This document shows positions 49,149 to 62,700 of a DNA stretch of 64,000 nt, piece by piece; the stretch's first letter is position 1; each line of letters opens with the position of its first letter. Location of the stretch: the NCBI GenBank assembly GCA_011503125.2, contig WWBZ02000001.1:3720001-3784000 (forward strand). The letters run 5' to 3'. The notes under the pieces are model-generated. The model saw nothing but the letters and a program-made list of their open reading frames with translations. It had not been told where the DNA came from and searched no databases. The position numbers and the translations under genes were made by a program. Source of the stretch: Botryosphaeria dothidea. Lineage: Eukaryota > Ascomycota > Dothideomycetes > Botryosphaeriales > Botryosphaeriaceae.

Positions 49149-50125
49149 ACGTTCCTCTCAGTGGAAAAGCCCTTGGCAATATAGACAGGACAGGTGTTGC
49201 GTGAGGCTCATAACAATATTAATCGGTCTGAGAGGTAGAAGAGGCTTCCTGTTTTCATTTTTCCTACTAAATTGGTCGGTTCTTCCGCCTTTTCTTTCTT
49301 GAAGATTGAAAAGAATCCACAAACTCTGCTCAGTTCCTCATCTGAAAATATTTCTACTTCCCTGCGAGAAGAAAAGTATTCTACAACGGTGGGAGTAGTG
49401 ACCTTTTTTGTATGTCGTTATGCCGATACGACGAATGGGCTGTAGGAGTTGGGGAGGTTTTCTTTTTCCTTCTTCTTGACATGTTTCTTTACGTGAGATA
49501 CCACCAAAAATTGAACTATCGGGCGCTTCAGAGGCTTCTCCTTTCTTCCCCTTTACTCAGTCTCCTCATACTTTGGCTGTCGTTGTGCCCCGTTATGGAG
49601 CCCAAATCCACAGCACCTGTCTATTCCCCTCATCTCCTACAGCATCCCAACAGAAGTATACCGGAAGAGTATGAACATTCTTTCCCCCTGGCACTACTTC
49701 TGTCAGTCCGCGGTCTTTAATCAAGAAATAACCGTCGATGTCACGCACCTGCATTTTCGCATATCTAAAATCTCATATAGGAAACGAAGGCTCGGTTCCC
49801 CCACATGACAAAAGGCTGCCCACACTCACCCGAGATCTCGCTGCAATCAAACCGCAGATGAAATTTCGGGGCCCCACATCTTCCCCGCGCTTCGGGGTTT
49901 ATGAACGAAAACGAGTCAGAATGAGATCTGGCCAACGCTAGACTATTTCTTCTTTCGTTGAGTATGCCGCTTTTTCAGGCGTGCCATTGGCTAAGATGAA
50001 GTATCGGCTTTTGAAGCGGCTGACAGCTGCAGCAGAGAAGCCGGGGTCTTCGGGATTTCCGAGACTTTATTAGTTGAAGAGATGCCGCCTGAGCAGACAA
50101 TACATGACTGGAGCATTGGGTTAAA
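49149..50125. other. Intergenic region
   Basis: About 980 bp between PHO81 and the GH79-type gene, both on the plus strand. It contains 3' UTR and the next promoter; no gene supported. Confidence 0.5.
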
Positions 50126-51960
50126 ATGGCTTGCTTGAAGATGCTAGCGTCATTGGTGCTTCCTGTATTTGCATCAGCTTACAAACATGGAGACAGCACA
50201 CTCATCCTTCAGATTCCTCAGAAGCCGTCTCCAGAAATTCAAAGCGTCGACTCTACATTATTCTGTTACTCCATTGAGCTCTCCTACCTCGTCGACTACG
50301 CCGGAAATCTCAGGTACACGCAATAGCCCCACCGCACCTCTCTTCCCCACAACCAAGCACCCTTCAACCCTTTTAACCTCGATACAGCCACCCGAACACT
50401 CTCTCTCACCGCCTTCTCTCCAACATCCAATCTATAACCAACATACCGCCTCCTATCCGCGTTGGCGGCACAACTCAGAACCACGCGACTTACCTCCCAA
50501 ACCAGACCTCTGCCCTGATTCAGTACTTCTCCACGCCCGGCGCGGACCAGCCCGATTCCCTGACTATTAGCTCCGCTTTCTTCGAGCCATTTAAGACTTT
50601 TCCCAACGGCACGAAGTACATCTACGGGCTGAACTTCTTTGACGGTGATGCTGGGAAGGCGCAGGCGTTGCTGGAGGCTCATAGTGCGTGGCAGGCGTTG
50701 GGGGAAAGGATGGAGGCGTTTGAGATAGGGAATGAATTTGATGGTGAAATTCCCTTTCCGTATATCCTCCGTTCTGCCGGACTCTTTCTCTGCCCCCCTG
50801 CCCCTCCCTCTTGATGCTCTTTCTTTTGAGTCCCATTCTAGACTTGCTTCTCTTGCTTGGCCATCAAATCTAACACAAAGCCTCAGTCTTTCCCGTGAAC
50901 CGCATAAACAGCACCTGGTCCCTCGAAACCTACGTCGCCCAATGGCTTGACTATACCTCCGCTATCAGCACCAATCTCTCTTCCTCCGACCCCCTTTTCC
51001 AAGCGGGCGTCTTCACGACCGCATCGTCCGGCCTGCAGCAACTAGGCTCCACGCCCTGGACGGCCGAGACCGCGCTCACGAACGGCATCGCGTCGACAGG
51101 GCAAGCGAAGACGTTCGCCGAGCACGCCGTAAGCCTTCCGTCTCCTTCCTCCTCGCCCCTGGCTGACTTACGCGCGCGCATAGTACATGGGCGCCGCCTG
51201 CGCCGGCTCCCCCACGCCGAGTCTCGACCAGAACCTCCTCAACCACACCTACCTCGCCCACCACCTGCAGTACTTCGCGACCCAGTCGGCTGCCAGCGTC
51301 GCCCGCGGCCTCTCCTACGTCATCGGCGAGACCAACTCGATCGCGTGCCAGGGCCTGGCCGGCGTGTCCGACGTCTTCGGCGCCGCGCTGTGGGCGGTGG
51401 ACTATGCGATGCACGCGGCGGCGAAGACGAACGTGTCGAGGCTGTATTTTCATGGCGGGACGGGGTATCGGTATGCGGCGTGGCAGCCGGTGGATGTAGT
51501 GAGCGCAAATGGGAGTGTGAGTGTGGAGAAGGGGGTGAGGCCGTTGTATTATGGGCATTTGGTCGTGGCGAGGGCGTTGGCGGGAGGGGAGAAGAAGGTG
51601 GTGCAGCTGGTGGGGGAGGAGCGGTTCATGGCGTATGGGGTTTATCGGGCTGGTGGGGGGGATGGTGGCGAGCGAGAGGCGTTGAGGCATGTCGTGCTTT
51701 TGAACTTGGGCGGCGGCGCGGGGAATAGCACGATGGAGGCGTTGGGCAGGACCGTGAAGCTGCCGGAGGTTGTCGGACGACGGGACCTCCAGGTACGAAG
51801 GCTTGCAGGGCTGGCGGTGGATTCTGCTGAGGGAATCGAATGGGCTGGGCAGACGGTGGATGAGATGGGGCGGATTGTTGGAAAAGAGAAGGTCGAGAGG
51901 GTGTCAGGTGGTGGTACTGTAGTTGTCAAGTCGGGCGAGGCTGTCATGGTCTCATACTAG
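50126..51960 (+). CDS. Secreted glycoside hydrolase, GH79-type (beta-glucuronidase-like)
   Basis: Exons 50126-50313, 50388-50743, 50887-51128 and 51184-51960 give 520 residues. Residues 1-18 form a signal peptide (MACLKMLASLVLPVFASA). The (beta/alpha)8 barrel follows: IELSYLVDYAGNLSHPNTLS, then PPIRVGGTTQNHATY, FEIGNEFDVFP with the acid/base Glu179, and LSYVIGETNS with the nucleophile Glu311, then a C-terminal beta domain. This order is that of fungal family 79 enzymes, which release glucuronic acid or 4-O-methyl-glucuronic acid from arabinogalactan-type glycans. Substrate preference is not readable here. There are several N-glycosylation sequons. The exon junctions each restore conserved motifs, notably NL|SHPNT and EFD|VFPVN. 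Confidence 0.9.
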
Positions 51961-52796
51961 ACGGCGGCTTTTGAGGCTAGGGCTCTTCCCGTTGAACGTA
52001 TTGCGGAGAAGTGTTGCTGATACTGACACGAGTCGTAGCAGATTATAGTCAGAGGAAGCCAATGTGTACATGCTTGCATAGATAAAGAGCAGCATTTATG
52101 TCAAGCATTTCATCTAGGTGGGCGAGCAACTATAGGTGATTCGAGGAAAGAAGTGTTTGTAAATTCAGACGTTAGCTGGCTGTCTTGATGCGGCTTCGGT
52201 GTTCCTGATGTGTGAAATGAAAGAAATTTCGAGTTTTGTTGTATTTGTATAAAGCATATATGGGGGTTCGAAGCAGTCTACAAATGTCACCAATATATTT
52301 TGACATTTCATCCTAATAGCTGCTTCAACTCATCGTCAAAAAGAGGCTGTTACCATCAGGCTGCAGGCGAATTTCCGTGGTTCAATGCAGCAGATGGGCC
52401 ACGCAATCAAAGATCGTAGAAAGACTCAGATTGGTGCATGTATTCGTCCGTAGGAAAGGAAGAGAGAAAATGAAGGCGTTGCGCACAGAGGCTCGGCACA
52501 TTCCACCCCGAAATAAGAGAATGGACAATCAGCGAATCTCCTGATCAAAATTTTTGAAGGTCCAATCGCATTCCTGGTTGAACAGCCTGCTGGCTAATAA
52601 TACCGGGAAAATAAGCTAAAGTAAGCGTCTGCATGCGAGAGGCGGGTCCGGTTGTTGGGGCGAGGCATCTTCGGCTATCTTTCCCTATGGTCCGCGCACC
52701 CAAACGCCACCAAAAAAATATTTTCTGATCCATGCGGACTCAACGACAGCACCACGGATACCACGAATGGGCAAAAGAGCCCAAAGAAAAAAGAAA
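51961..52796. other. Intergenic region
   Basis: About 830 bp between the GH79-type stop and the 3' end of the tRNA gene. AT-rich 3' UTR-like sequence; no protein gene seen. Confidence 0.55.
52787..52792 (-). terminator. RNA polymerase III terminator of tRNA-Arg
   Basis: On the minus strand, a T6 run begins 5 nt past the tRNA 3' end, the usual pol III stop. Confidence 0.8.
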
Positions 52797-52868
52797 TGAC
52801 CACACCAGGGGTCGAACCTGGAATCTCTTGATTCGTAGTCAAGCGCCTTGCCATTGGGCCATGCGGCC
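52797..52868 (-). tRNA. tRNA-Arg (anticodon ACG)
   Basis: 72 nt on the minus strand that fold as a full cloverleaf without an intron. The acceptor GGCCGCA pairs with TGTGGTC (two wobbles) and is followed by discriminator A. The D stem pairs GCC with GGC. The anticodon stem CTTGA/TCAAG holds loop CTACGAA with anticodon ACG (inosine-modified, reads CGU/CGC/CGA). The T arm is CCAGG-TTCGACC-CCTGG. CCA is not encoded, as in nuclear genes. Confidence 0.95.
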
Positions 52869-54515
52869 AGTGTTTACTGGATCAATCAACCATGCTATGC
52901 TACTCGGTTATTGATGAAGAGATATCCGCTTTTGCCCTTTATATACCACAATTTGGATTGGCTTCCAGGTGAGATGCTGCCAGGAGATGGCAGTTTGGGT
53001 TAAGTCATTCGTCCCGATGTCGAAGTGATCAAACACTTCCATCCTATCGGATCCTGTTAATTCCACGCGCATTGGCATGTGTTGGTGCTATAGGGTTGAG
53101 ACGAACTCCGTAAAGAATGATGGAGAAACCTGCGCCCTGGGGTAAACTGTGATCCCGATCGGATGGCAAAGAGTGATAGATGGCCAAAAGTTCCCATCGT
53201 GCTGACAGGCCTGAGTCCCAAGATGGAATTCTCTCGACTGGTTGCTGGCCTGGTCGTCCGGAGAGGGCCCACTTGGATCGTCGAGCTTGCCAGGTTCTCC
53301 AGGGATTGGAGGCCTGGGTTCGCCTCATGTGGAGATGGAGATGCACGTCATGCTCGAGTTTTTTCCTGGATGACAGAAGAGATCGGCCACCGTTTGTTGC
53401 TCTCGATGCCACGTTGTGCGATTGACGTAACAACCTACCGCGCAATGCCAGCAACTTTCATCGAAACCCATCCAATGCTCTTTTTCATATTGGACGTGGA
53501 CTGCCTGACGGTGGGAGAAAGGGGATGATGTGCATTGAACAATAAGCGAAATAGGGGTGGGCGTGCTGGAGGGGCGTGCGATCGGGGCCATGATCGGAGA
53601 AGGACCGGACTTAACGTGGGAGATTCGATGAGGGCGGCGGCGAATTCACGATGTATGACGTGTGTGGGTGTAATGGAACGACGGAGTCTCCGCTGTTCTC
53701 CAGGCATGGGAATCTTGGAAAAGACTGGAGATTTGGCCTCAGGCACGGCGCTGGAGCAGGCGACATCCCGGCGACGATCCCGGCACGACGCTCCGACCAG
53801 CGGGGAGCTGTGTGGAGCTGGACAATACGAGCAGACGCCCAACACGGGGGATTCTGGAAGGTGTTGGGCGTCGTGCAGGAGGCAGAGATGAGCATTGCCC
53901 CATCGAAAGTCAGGGGCGCCCGCATTGGGGGTGCTCTGGGCTCGCTTGGCAGTCTACAGGAGGAGTCGCAAGATGAGGCGGCGGAGCGTCGAGACCGGCG
54001 GACACGGAGTCATATGGGCGGGAAGCGGGCGGAAGGCAGGTTTGGCGAGCGGGCCATGACAAAGATGGAAGGATCTCGACGGGCGGATTGGGTTTTGTCG
54101 CAGACCCCAAGGGGCAGCCGGCGCCTGAGCTCATAACTGTGGAGCGGAGGAGCGGTGCTGCGAGGGGCAGCACCAGCGTGGCGCTCGGCCTTCTTGCCGC
54201 CAGCGCGCTGCGTCATTGCTCGCGCCCAGCACAGCAGCATTTCGCCCACAGCTTGGAGCTCCAGAGAGCCCAGAGCCGCGCAGCACCCATCGGGAAAATT
54301 TCGCGGGCCCCCATTGATTCGATTGAGGCCCGCATTGCGCCAGCTCTGACGTGCCCCGCCGCCCAAGCTCCGCGACACGTGCCCCCGTCTACCCACCGCG
54401 ACCCAGCTCCCTCACCCACGCCTGCGCCTCACCATCCACCAATATCTACCCGCCCGCCCCGGGCGAGTGATCCTCTCCCCTCCTCACTCCTCTCCCTCCG
54501 TCCTGCCCCCCAGCA
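52869..54515. other. Intergenic region / promoter of the glycerol-3-phosphate dehydrogenase gene
   Basis: About 1.65 kb between the tRNA gene and the next ATG. Overlapping open frames of 120-160 codons on both strands (53163-54546) have no recognisable features. The last 150 bp are C-rich, like other 5' UTRs in this window. Confidence 0.5.
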
Positions 54516-57201
54516 ATGGCTTCCAAAGGCGCCCGGCGCTTCCTAAAGCCGGCCCTCTACTCACTCGGAGCTGCCACCGTCGGTGGTGGTGTCCTCTACG
54601 CTTCCCTGCGACCCCGCGAGATCCCCGGCAGTGAAGCTGCCGCCGTCCCCCCGCCTACCTACGGGCCCGGCGGTGTCTTCAACCCCCCGAACTTCCCCAA
54701 GGTCAAGTCGCGCGATGAGCAGATCGCCGACCTGAAGGCCAGCGCCGCCAAAAACTTCACCCAGGCTCTGGACAAGGCGAAGAAGGGTTTCTCTGGTTTA
54801 CTCGGTTCAAGCGATTCGGCAACTCGTGACGCTAATGGCGACGACCCCTATGATCTCCTGGTCATCGGCGGTGGAGCTACTGGTACTGGTATCGCCCTGG
54901 ATGCTGCTACGCGCGGCTTGAAGGTGGCTTTGGTTGAACGCGACGATTTCTCTTCCGGCACGAGCAGCAAGAGCACCAAGCTCGTTCACGGTGGTGTCAG
55001 GTATCTGGAAAAAGCTGTTTGGGAACTCGACTACTCGCAGTAAGTTTTTTTTTTCCCGCGCCAATTCCGAGCTCCGCAATCGCGATTAATCCCAAGCCCA
55101 GGTACAAGCTCGTCGTTGAGGCTCTTCGCGAAAGGCGCTACTTCTTGGACACGGCCCCGCATCTGTCTCAATGGCTCCCGATTATGATTCCTATCGATAA
55201 GTGGTGGAAGGCCCCGTATTTCTGGGCTGGAACCAAGTTCTACGACTTCCTGGCTGGCTCTGAGAACATCGAGACCTCGTACTTCCTCACCAAAAGCAAG
55301 GCTCTCGAAGCCTTCCCTATGCTGAAGAAGAGCGATCTCGTCGGTGCTCTGGTTTACTACGGTATGTAATGGAACTCAGCCATTGACCCAGCCGTCACTA
55401 ATTCCTTGCAGATGGTGCTCACAATGATTCCCGCATGAACGTCTCTCTCGCTATGACTGCTGCCCTCTACGGCACCACCGTCGTCAACCACATCGAGGTC
55501 ACGGGCTTGGAAAAGGATGCCAATGGCAGACTGAACGGTGCCCGCGTCAAGGACTGCATCGACGAGGCAAACGGCAAGGTTCCCCAGGAATTCACTATCC
55601 GCGCCAAGGGCATCATCAACGCCACTGGTCCGTTCACCGACTCCATCCGCAAGATGGACGATCAGAATACCCAGGAAATTGTTGCCCCTAGCTCTGGTGT
55701 CCACGTCATTCTTCCCGGTTACTTCAGTCCTTCCAACATGGGTTTGATCGATCCTTCTACCTCTGACGGCCGCGTTATTTTCTTCCTTCCCTGGCACGGA
55801 AACACGATTGCTGGTACTACCGATGCTCCCACCGAAGTCAAGCAGAACCCCGTCGCTGGCGAGGAGGAGATCAACTGGATTCTGAATGAGATTAGTGGCT
55901 ACCTCGCACCGGATATCAATGTGCGCCGCGGTGATGTCCTTGCTGCTTGGTCTGGTATTCGTCCCCTTGTCCGTGACCCCAAGGCCAAGAAGACTGAGGG
56001 ACTCGTCCGCAACCACCTCATCACTATCTCTGACTCTGGACTTTTGACCTGCGCTGGCGGCAAATGGACGACGTACCGTGAAATGTCTGAGCAGACGGTC
56101 GATGAGGCTATCAAGGAGTTCGAGCTGCAAACCAAGCCCATCACCAACCCCCCTCGTATTTCCGGCACCGACATTATTGATGACAAGGCTACTCTCGATG
56201 GAACCTGTCAGACTCACAGAGTCAGACTCATCGGCGCTCACGGTTACAGCAAGACCCTGTTCATCAACCTCATCCAGCACTTTGGCATTGAGACGGATGT
56301 AGCCAAGCACCTGTGCATTGCTTATGGTGACCGCGCATGGACCGTCTGCTCCCTCGCTGATCCCACTGAGCAGCGTTACCCCGTCAGGGGCAAGCGCATC
56401 TCGCCGCTCTACCCCTTCATTGATGGCGAGGTTCGTTATGCTGTCCGTCACGAGTACGCTCAGAACGCCGTCGACGTTATCGCAAGACGCACCCGTCTGG
56501 CGTTCTTGAACGCTCAGGCTGCTCTCGAGGCTTTGCCCAATGTCATTGATCTCATGGCAGTGGAGCTTGGTTGGGACAAGAAGAGGCAAGAACGTGAGTG
56601 GCAGGATGCCATCGCCTTCCTTGGCAGCATGGGTCTGCCAAAGGGTAAACTCAGCCTGACCCGCAAGGAGGTTGAGCAGGGCAAGGTCGGGAAGTACATC
56701 GATGAGGAATACGGTCTTTACTCTAGGCATGGTAAGTACTTTGATTCTGTTTCCTTTCGGCCAAGTTTTTTCACGATCCGGAACCGCCCTGCCCCACTGT
56801 TGCCATGGGTCAACGATTCCAGTGCGACGATCGTTGAAGGTGCCGGGTGCACTGCATTGGTGTCATGTACACGCGGTGACAGTCAGTGCTCCTCGGTGCT
56901 ACCGTCACACGAACCATGGATGGCCTGCACCTCGCAACACTGCTGCAATGCATGAAGCACACGCACCACTGTCGTACTTGGAGGGACCAAAGATACCTCC
57001 GAAGCAGAGAAGATCTCCACTGGCGAGACCGCGCCATGGCAGCATTGACGGCTACATCTTACGTCATTGCCAAGAAACGACAAACAGATGAAGCTAACGC
57101 ATGCACAATTAGATAAACCTGGAGAGACCCTCACCTCAGACTCGAAGTTCCCGTCTGGCGTCAACCCCGTCGAAGGCGCCGACTCACCCGTTAACAAATA
57201 A
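54516..57201 (+). CDS. GUT2: Mitochondrial FAD-dependent glycerol-3-phosphate dehydrogenase (GUT2)
   Basis: Exons 54516-55039, 55102-55361, 55412-56731 and 57113-57201 give 730 residues. The enzyme oxidises glycerol-3-phosphate to dihydroxyacetone phosphate and passes electrons to ubiquinone on the inner mitochondrial membrane. The N-terminus is a presequence followed by a membrane-like stretch ([16 protein letters not shown]). The FAD dinucleotide fold is [20 protein letters not shown], with the family signatures [16 protein letters not shown] and [15 protein letters not shown]. The C-terminal domain includes [16 protein letters not shown]. The last intron is unusually long (56732-57112, 381 nt). 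Its exit restores a variable Ser/Pro-rich tail of 29 residues; reading through it instead would replace that tail with about 75 unrelated residues. Confidence 0.95.
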
Positions 57202-60200
57202 ACGACCGGGGCACACACTAGCATGCGACCCCTCACGCCTTGAGTTACTAACCTCCATTGGTGCCCTCCATCCGACATCCTCTTGATCGCATTAGCGCGC
57301 GCCTTGCCGACCAACCGTCCGCTAGACGCCACAACGGTGCCCCGCGGGCCGTGCGTGCATATTCTCTGACGTTGACCCTCTCTTTGCTTTTTCGGCATGC
57401 ACGTCGCCCGATTGGGATGCAACGGGTGAGACGGACGTTTCGTTAGGACCGTTTCCTCAGACATTGGGCGCCACGTGGAGATGCGTCGTACGGTGGTCGG
57501 GGTCTTTCTCATCTCGTCACTTCTTTCTCGAATCTTGCGTCTCGCCTTGCTGCTGTGTTACAAGCAGGAGGGAAATTTTTCTCTTATGATGAAAGGTAGG
57601 GAGGTTTTGTGATAGCCCGAGAGGGGTTGGTTGGTTGGTGGGGAGACATTCCTGATGGCTGCCATCTCTCTTTTCCCCACCAATTGGTAGTGGAGAGGTT
57701 GGTGTCGTCGCTTCCTCGCATGGCCAATGGTGCCATCTGCGAGGTTAACCCGGGAGATGTGCTCGGCAGTTTTGCTTTTTTGGCTAACAGCTGCTTCACT
57801 GTTTGGAGAGATGTCTATCCCAAAATCAGCTGAGCCATGTTTTTGTTTATCCTCTATTGCATGTGCTGTTGTATCATATTTCTCGTTTTTTTTTTTCTTT
57901 CATGCAGAGTCAAGTTGGGCCTTTGGAAAGCACTTGATGTAATAGAATACTAGATGAGGAGGAAGAGGGGAAAAGTGAAGGAAGGAAGTGGTATCGAGTT
58001 ATTATGGCGGCACGATCATATTCGGTGGAAGCAGGCAGGGTGTTCGCTGGCATAATTGGGCATTTGGAAGGAGTAGGTGCTATGGAGGGGCGAATTGAAA
58101 TACGAACTTGATTCCGAAATTTTCTGATTTATCTGTTCTATTCATGTCTTTGAAAGTATCTCCTTTTCTATCACGCAGGTGATTATGTCGCAATCAGTTT
58201 CTACCCATAATTCTGAGGCTTGCAATCTGATACACACCGAGTCATTCTTTATTTCTTTTTATTCCCGGAGCGATGACGATGGTTCCTTGTTTCCGTGGTG
58301 TGTGTTGCGTGTGATCATGGTGGGGGAAACCCGCTTTTCTACTTTGATATTTTGAGTCGGGATCTGCGTTCACCACAGTCGATCGATGATCTTACTCAAG
58401 TCTTCTCCTTTGTCGCCCTCCTAAAACGGCACAGAAAAACAATTAATGTGTACTAATCCATACCAGTCACGAACCGTCGCGACCTCTTTACTAAACCACC
58501 GGCCGCTTTATCCGACATTAGTGATGCCGCGTTGGGATGTTTCAACATACAAGCGAACACACTATTGTTGCCGTGCTTTTTTCTCATCGTCGATGGTCGG
58601 CGCCACGCGGTGGGGTTTTGTCTTGGTTTGCGCTCTTTTTTTTTCTTTGCTGGTGCATACGTACAGCGTATTGGGTTTAGGCTTTTGGGTATGAGTGAGT
58701 TGCCAATACGCGAGTAGGGCGTCAATAGTTTCGATTGGTGTGCATGACACGCAATATACATACCTAGGTACCTTGTTTGGCTGGACGGGTGAGTGTCTTT
58801 AAGTCAGATAAGGCTACACGGCTGACATGACTTGTGGCGCATGCAGGCGGTGAGTTGGGCAACAATCGGAGCCGCATTTTTATGGGGCGCGTCGTTGAGT
58901 AGTGGAGCGTGGAGCAGAGAGTCATGTTTAAGATTGGATCGGTGCTGAGTCTGTTTTGTGGTGCTTCTTGGGTAGACATGCACGCGACGAAGCGCTAACC
59001 ACCTGTCAAAAGAACAATGTCTGTTTTGGGTAAGAGGAGCAACTCGGTGCGTGGTGCGGGGTCCGCGATGGCGAGGGCGTGTCGTCTCGCAGAGCCGCTG
59101 CATCGGCAGTCGATGTTGTAGATGAGACATGTGCCGGCAAGATATGCTTTGCACGTCGATGTACTCGTGTACTAGTGAGCTGATGGGTTTGTTGCCACCC
59201 GCCGCATTCTTTTTACCACAAATGGCAAGAGATCTCGAGACGGGGCCCTCCCCGTCAGATTCCAGAAGACAAGAAAAAACGGGACAAGACATCCAGGAGC
59301 CGCAGAAGCCCCATGCTTGCACCGAACATAAAGCATACTTTCCAAACGCATGCCACGAAACGTCAACACTGCCGACGCGCATGCAGCATGCAAGTCTCCA
59401 ACGCAGTGAGAAACTGTAAAATAGCTGGGCGCGTGCTATTCTTGCTTCCTTCCATGCGCCTTCTACCGCCTTCTTTTTCTCTCTGAATCGTGGCCCTTCC
59501 CGTCTTCCCGGCCCGCGTTGTTGTCGTGTCCGAGTAAAAAGAAAGCCAACTGAAGGATGCCCCGCATGTGACGCCAAAGTCAATTGAACCCTGAGAACAT
59601 GGCAAGACGAGAGAGCCTTCAACGAAACTAACCTTTGCCAGACGTAGAAAGTCGGATAAATTTTCAAGGCAACGACTCACTGTCCAGAACGCTCGTGATG
59701 TGTAAAAGAGATAGATCTAGATGCTCAGAGTCGGAAGCATCGTAGCGAAGGGAACGGGGGCCTGGAGCTGCCGCTTGTGGCTTGCGCATCACTCACCCCA
59801 TCACGAATCGCGCGTCGTCAATCTCGCTGCGAGAGCGGCGGGCGGCGGCGCTTGTCCATCTCCCGCCGAAGCGACGCCAACACAGATCTTCCTTCTGCCC
59901 ACCTCGGGTCGATCGCCGTCATCGTACAGTCGTGTGTTCTCGTCTTCTCCCCGCGGAGTCCCGGCTTCTCTCTTCTCTGCAGGCTTCGGCCCGTTTCAAT
60001 AAGAAGATTGGTACGCCTTGTCAGGTACGCCGCCGTTGCCTTTCCGCCGTGCAAGTCGCCGTCGCCACCGGTAGCTCGTAGATCGCGCGTACCAGGCAGA
60101 GAAATTCCAGTAAGCCCGGAAATCAGGCGTCCGGTACATACGATTGCCTATAGTCCAATGTAGCACTTCGGCGGCATCCGACGGCATTTCTCGTTCAACC

Positions 60201-62700
60201 CCCCCCCTTTTTTTTTGCTTCCCGTGAATTGCTTGGTGGTGGCAGAGCAAAGACGCCTTCTAGATTCTTCAAGCGCGAATGGCGGAAAATTCGTTAGCGA
60301 GGATTATTGCGGCGTTTTCTTACGCCACAAACGCCTGCTGAATGCGCATTAGGCGCCGCGGCGGCATACAGGAGAAGGAACCGAAGGAGCGAAGAAGCGA
60401 AGAAAATGTAATAGAGCATTGGTCCAAGCATACTATACAAACATCACCATGGTAACCGATAGAAAGCGCTTCGGGCAAGCCGGCGGAAAAAAAAATTCCA
60501 CTATCCGTATGCACAGATGCCATGGCGTTGAGAAGGAGTAAGAGCAAGACGAAAAAGAAGGACCCAACAGATTAAGCGCAGTCTCGTATGTGTGTGGCAT
60601 TGCTGCTCGCCTGGCTGCCTAGAGAGAGTGGCTTTTTTTCCCACGCAATTCTCAGCCTCGCTCGCATATCTCACCACCAAGCATCATCATCGCCCCAACA
60701 TCATGCACGCAGCCGCCGTCGCCGCCAGCATCCCGAACCCGGCCGAACGGCCGGCGAAGAATGCGGCGTACTCGATTCTGACCCTGTTCCTTCCGACACA
60801 CCTGCTCCAACGAGTTTTGTTTCTCCCTTGTCCGCGGCACAGGGTCCAGCGGCGCGGTTCCCAGCCCGCCTTGCGACAGGTCCCCCTCCTTCCCGTATCT
60901 AAGCCGCCTCCGGGGCCTGTGCTTTCTCGCAACATCAGCCGTTGCATGAACGTAGAAGGAGGAGAGGGGGGTTTTTTTTTCCCGGGCTCTTGGCCACCCG
61001 GCCTTCCGCCCCGTCGAATACGAAAAAAGCAAACCTGTAGGTGGGAAAGCTGATGAGCAGCCACCAACTGCCCAACCTAACCTACCACAACGTTCGGCGG
61101 GGCGTTCGTATGCATACATGTGCGAACCCTTCCGTCTCACCTCTTCCATCCTTGCCACCCCAACAACAGTCAGACTCAGATATCACACACGTGCTGCAAA
61201 GAAAAGACGAGAACAAGAGGTAATCTTGCGAGAAATGCGGCTAAGTAGAAAGATAGCGCGAAAAGTGTGCAATAATACGTAGCCACGTAGGACGAAGTAG
61301 TTGGAAAGAGGGGGAAGAAGTGGACACCTCGATTCTGACAGGTCCAAATACAATCACAAGCACACACATCATTGGTCAAACAAGAGGAAAAGTCAGCAGG
61401 AGGTGAAAAAGCGGATTGGGTTTGGTCTGTCCACCAAATCCGTGATTCAATCATTGTCTAAGAGCCTCCTAAATACCGAGAGACGAGTAATCATCCTGAA
61501 GGCGGTCGTTGTTACCCTATACTTCCAGCCATGCTCGTTCGTTGGTAATGAAGTAGAAATAGGAAAACAGAAGCTCTATCTATGCGTGGGTAGTTAAAAG
61601 GAAAAATAGCGACTTTGGGTACTTTCGTTTCGTACAGGCGGTATAGGGGAAAAGGAAAGAAGAAGCCTCCTTAGGTTTTCACACCTCCTGCTTAATCTGA
61701 CCAGTGCCCTGATACCCTTCCCCCACTCGTTCGGATAGCAACGCTAAAAAGACAAATTGAAAAGCCGAAGCTCATGCCGCCCCTGCCATTACGCCTCCGC
61801 CGACGTGATGAAAAAAATGAAAATAAAAATGACAAGCAAGAGTATCCATAAGTCATGAGAGGAGAAAAACGGACCAGACACCACAATCAATCCGAGAGCG
61901 AAATTCAACCCGTTCCAGTCATCAGCTGTGCATAGCTGTGACTTGTTTTGGTTTCCAACGCCGATGCAATGAGTGAAGAGAGGACGTGTTACCGTGCTTC
62001 TTCAAGGTCGTGTCGTGGAGCAGGAATGAACGGATAACGCGCGAGAAATGACAATTTTGTGTGCCAAGATCATTCTCCATGAACCGTGAAGGACCATGAT
62101 GATAAGACTGTGAACATGAAATGCGCTGTGATGACAATGATGACGATGATGAGCGATAATCGTGATGCGATGGCGACAATAATGTCGACGAAAGAACACC
62201 CAGTGATCCAGTGTCTCGGATCCATGGCACTGCTGTTTTCGTCGCCCGAATAACCAAGAGTTGCCATGGTCAAGAGAGCGCCTTCTAACGCCGGTGCAAA
62301 TGCTAATTGATGCTGATCGTATCTCGCAATTTGAAGGTCGTTAAGGGTAATGCGGATGGAAGAAGAACATTCGGATGGTCCGTAATGTCCATGATGAGAG
62401 CGGTAACGTGATGCTGAGAGTCGAAGGTTTCAAGATGTAAAGACGTCCGAGTCATGTCGTGGATAGAGGTTTTGGTAAGGTGCCTGGCATTCCCGGCTTT
62501 ATCCGGCATGCACTGCGGGGTCGCGCTGGGTCCAAATAGACTTCGAGCCGTACGCCGCCAAACCCTGGTCCTGGGAAAGGTTAACGACGCCGCGGAAGGT
62601 CTGGCTACAGCGTCTGAGGGAAAGCCAAGAGGCAAAGTATTGTGGAATGGAGACCCTGAGAGCTGCGAGTGAGAGCTCACCGCTCATTCGCGTCGAGCTT
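57202..62700. other. Gene-poor region
   Basis: About 5.5 kb without a supported gene, between the converging ends of the GUT2 and RGS genes. It contains homopolymer T and A runs (for example near 57886-57896 and 60208-60218). The longest open frame, 287 codons on the minus strand (58804-59667), has no domain, composition or splice support. No RNA gene or mobile-element remnant was recognised. Confidence 0.5.

Noticed and set aside
55357..56730. 457-codon minus-strand open frame
   Set aside because: Fully antisense to exon 3 of GUT2, whose protein is unmistakable; long antisense frames are common in genes with strong codon bias.
58804..59667. 287-codon minus-strand open frame
   Set aside because: Long but with random-looking composition (many Arg, Cys, His, Ser), no domain, no signal peptide, and competing frames on the other strand.
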